DNA from: Campylorhamphus procurvoides
Lineage: Eukaryota > Chordata > Aves > Passeriformes > Dendrocolaptidae
Assembly (NCBI GenBank): GCA_013396655.1
Contig: WBMV01008590.1
Span: 1 to 64,000, forward strand
Reading direction: 5' to 3'
DNA: 64,000 nucleotides
Made by a program: the position numbers and the translations under genes. Shown piece after piece: positions 62,057-64,000 of the stretch. Under the pieces are notes generated by a model. The model saw nothing but the letters and a program-made list of their open reading frames with translations, was not told the DNA's origin and made no database searches. Numbering within the stretch: the stretch's first letter is position 1; every line of letters starts with the position of its first letter.

Positions 62057-64000
62057 CCCACAAATCATCCCCATAATTTCTGATAATACCTTTTTGAATG
62101 CCTGAGTGCAGACTTTTAACTTACCATTATGTTCAGCTGGATACCAGCATATGATTTACATGGGGCAAATGAAAGGATGTTCAAATAAAGTCTTATTTTT
62201 CATAGTAGAATGAGCTCTTAAACACCAGGAGTTTTTGTTCATCTTCATGCTCCCAAATATTTCCTACTCTTTCTAAAAATGTAACTAATGTTTAGATCCT
62301 CACATGCAAAGTTATGGTTGTTCCTTTCAGACTTTTTATTACGATAGCATGAAAAAAAAGTACTATTAGCTGATAAAAAATGTTACCAGAAAACTATAAT
62401 TTTATAACACACACATAGATGGTGATACAGGACAATAACAACATTGGGAAAGAGAGCTCAGATAAAAGTAATCTGTTAGAGCATTTGATATTATCTCATG
62501 AAATTTTCTGTGGCAGATTAAGCCAACTGCCTGTGGATAGAAAAACTATCTGAACTGAAAGCTGCATGAAACAGTGGTGATTCATTAACGATGGTGATTA
62601 ATTAACAGTTGACTGAGTTAAGAGAGCAGGAGGCCTGCAAGCTGGCAACAAAGTTGCATAAATAAGCTGGAATGCAGGCAAAGTTCCTGACTATGAACTT
62701 GTTTTAGGCTGTGAAGTTATTAAAATCTCAGATAGCAAAAGTAAATATGAAGTAGGAAAAAAAGAGAAACTGGATAATCTGAATGGTATCATTCAACTGC
62801 CAGTGATGTTATTGTTGCATTTTCATTAGCACTTCAGAATAAACTCACATTTTATATAGATGTGGAATTAAAGTACAATGTAAAAATTAATAAATACATC
62901 ACCTAAATGGACAGCCTGAAGCAAGAAGAAAGACAGGAACAGCCTTTTTTGCACACAGGGTATGTCAAGGAATGCAGCAAGGCAGCTAAGGATAGAGTGC
63001 ATGATTACCACTCAGGCTGTTTTGCCAGCTGAGGATAAGACAGTCTTCACTGTCATTTGCCTCCGTAAACAAATGTGGCTTTAGTGACAAATCAACAACT
63101 TCCTCTGTCTCTGCAGAATGTGACTCTCAGTGTCACTCATTCATGGTTGTATTGAAATAGAGCACACATAAAATGTCTGTGCTGCAGATATGTGGGGTTT
63201 TTAATTGTCCTTTATGTCTGATGACTGGAATACAAGTTTGACATTATTATTTGGCTTTAGTGCTTTCTCTCCAGATCACTGTCTTTTGAGATATCACTTT
63301 AAAAACACCTCATGTCACCTTGTATTTCTGTATGAAATAGAGAAACACTCCTTTTTTACATTCAACATGCATTAAATATATTAAAAACTCAGGTGTCAGA
63401 TTCAAGAAGTTGTTACAGCAGCAGTTATACTTGAACCTGTTATGTGTAATACATACGAAGTGCAGGGAGAACAGACTTGCTGCATAGTAATTTTGGATGA
63501 TTCCTTAAAAAAAATTGTTCATGTGGCTCAAATACACCCATGATAAAATAGATGTCTAAGAACATATTAGCAGAGTGCTGGGATATTACATTTAAAATGT
63601 CATTGTCTTCAATCACTTTAAAAAAAATGTTTAGACATTCTAAATAACAGGCCTGATTAATAATAGCACCAAAAGAGGTTTCTGTGTTTTTTGTTCAAAT
63701 GCTGATTTCTTACAGGACTGCCAGCTAAAATGCATTTCAAACAAGAGATGGGCCCAACAACATACCTTAGAGAAAAGTTTTATTCTGGGTGTCCCAGACT
63801 TTCTACAATCATTATCTTGCTTTTGCTTGGTAGCAGAGTAGAATTCATAAGAACTGGAGCGGAGACAGGGAGTTTTATGGATAACTCAGCTGTGAAGCGT
63901 GTATTTGGTCTTTTGCATTTAAGGGCAAGTAACTGCAAATTCTTTTAAACCAAGAGTAGAGCCCCAGTTGAACCGCAATTTTTATTACAAAGATTTCCAG
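62057..64000. other. no recognisable gene or element
   Basis: The sequence is A+T-rich to the end of the window. A 72-codon frame at 63730-63948 with a hydrophobic IIILLLLG stretch has no supporting context and is probably chance. Confidence 0.5.

Noticed and set aside
63730..63948. 72-codon frame with a hydrophobic stretch
   Set aside because: A short leucine/isoleucine run alone does not support a secreted or membrane protein; there is no promoter or homology.
1..64000. Bacterial-type systems, CRISPR arrays or operons
   Set aside because: Base composition, LINE and LTR content and lack of long open frames show vertebrate nuclear DNA; no regularly spaced repeats were seen.

Overview
The window is A+T-rich eukaryotic nuclear DNA, and I find no confident host protein-coding exon, tRNA, rRNA, CRISPR array or operon. 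It looks like a bird chromosome. There are several CR1 LINE fragments with the avian 3' end ending in the ATTCTATGA motif. There are also solo LTRs with TG...CA ends and mostly 5-bp target duplications (typical of ERVL-type elements), one of them ending in the bird-style AAACCACGACA terminus. Most open frames are short and chance-like. The window reads as intergenic DNA or the inside of a very long intron, with mobile-element relics as its main identifiable content.

Layout. 74-896: probable LTR with TATA box and polyA signal. 4628-5075: complete solo LTR with a perfect CTGAA duplication. 10124-10187: CR1 3'-end scrap. 13442-16780: a 5'-truncated RTE-type LINE (endonuclease C-terminus, linker, reverse transcriptase, C-terminal zinc knuckle) flanked by a candidate 9-bp target duplication. 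A later solo LTR (about 13791-14391, minus strand) sits inside it. 19145-19385: old CR1 reverse-transcriptase fragment, minus strand. 20819-21225: possible ancient MIR-like SINE. 25256-26138 and 47800-48166: two copies of one LTR family in opposite orientation, each with its own perfect 5-bp duplication (CATTA and AAACC). 30355-30622, 50605-50898 and 61977-62056: further CR1 pieces. 52983-53569: another solo LTR, carrying a 15-N assembly gap.

Other structure: a 93% identical local direct repeat (40470/41481), a perfect 14-bp-stem hairpin (35336-35370), a five-run G-quadruplex-capable tract (13980-14013), and a 66-bp segment with strong splice-site look-alikes (58639-58704).

Nothing here works together as a pathway. 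What can be read is a history of insertions: old CR1 and SINE relics, then the RTE element, then the LTR that interrupts it, with the paired LTRs probably among the younger arrivals. The RTE element is the most interesting item. RTE elements are patchy in birds, and the AviRTE lineage has been linked to horizontal transfer between birds and filarial nematodes. Assigning this copy to AviRTE is my inference and needs a database comparison.
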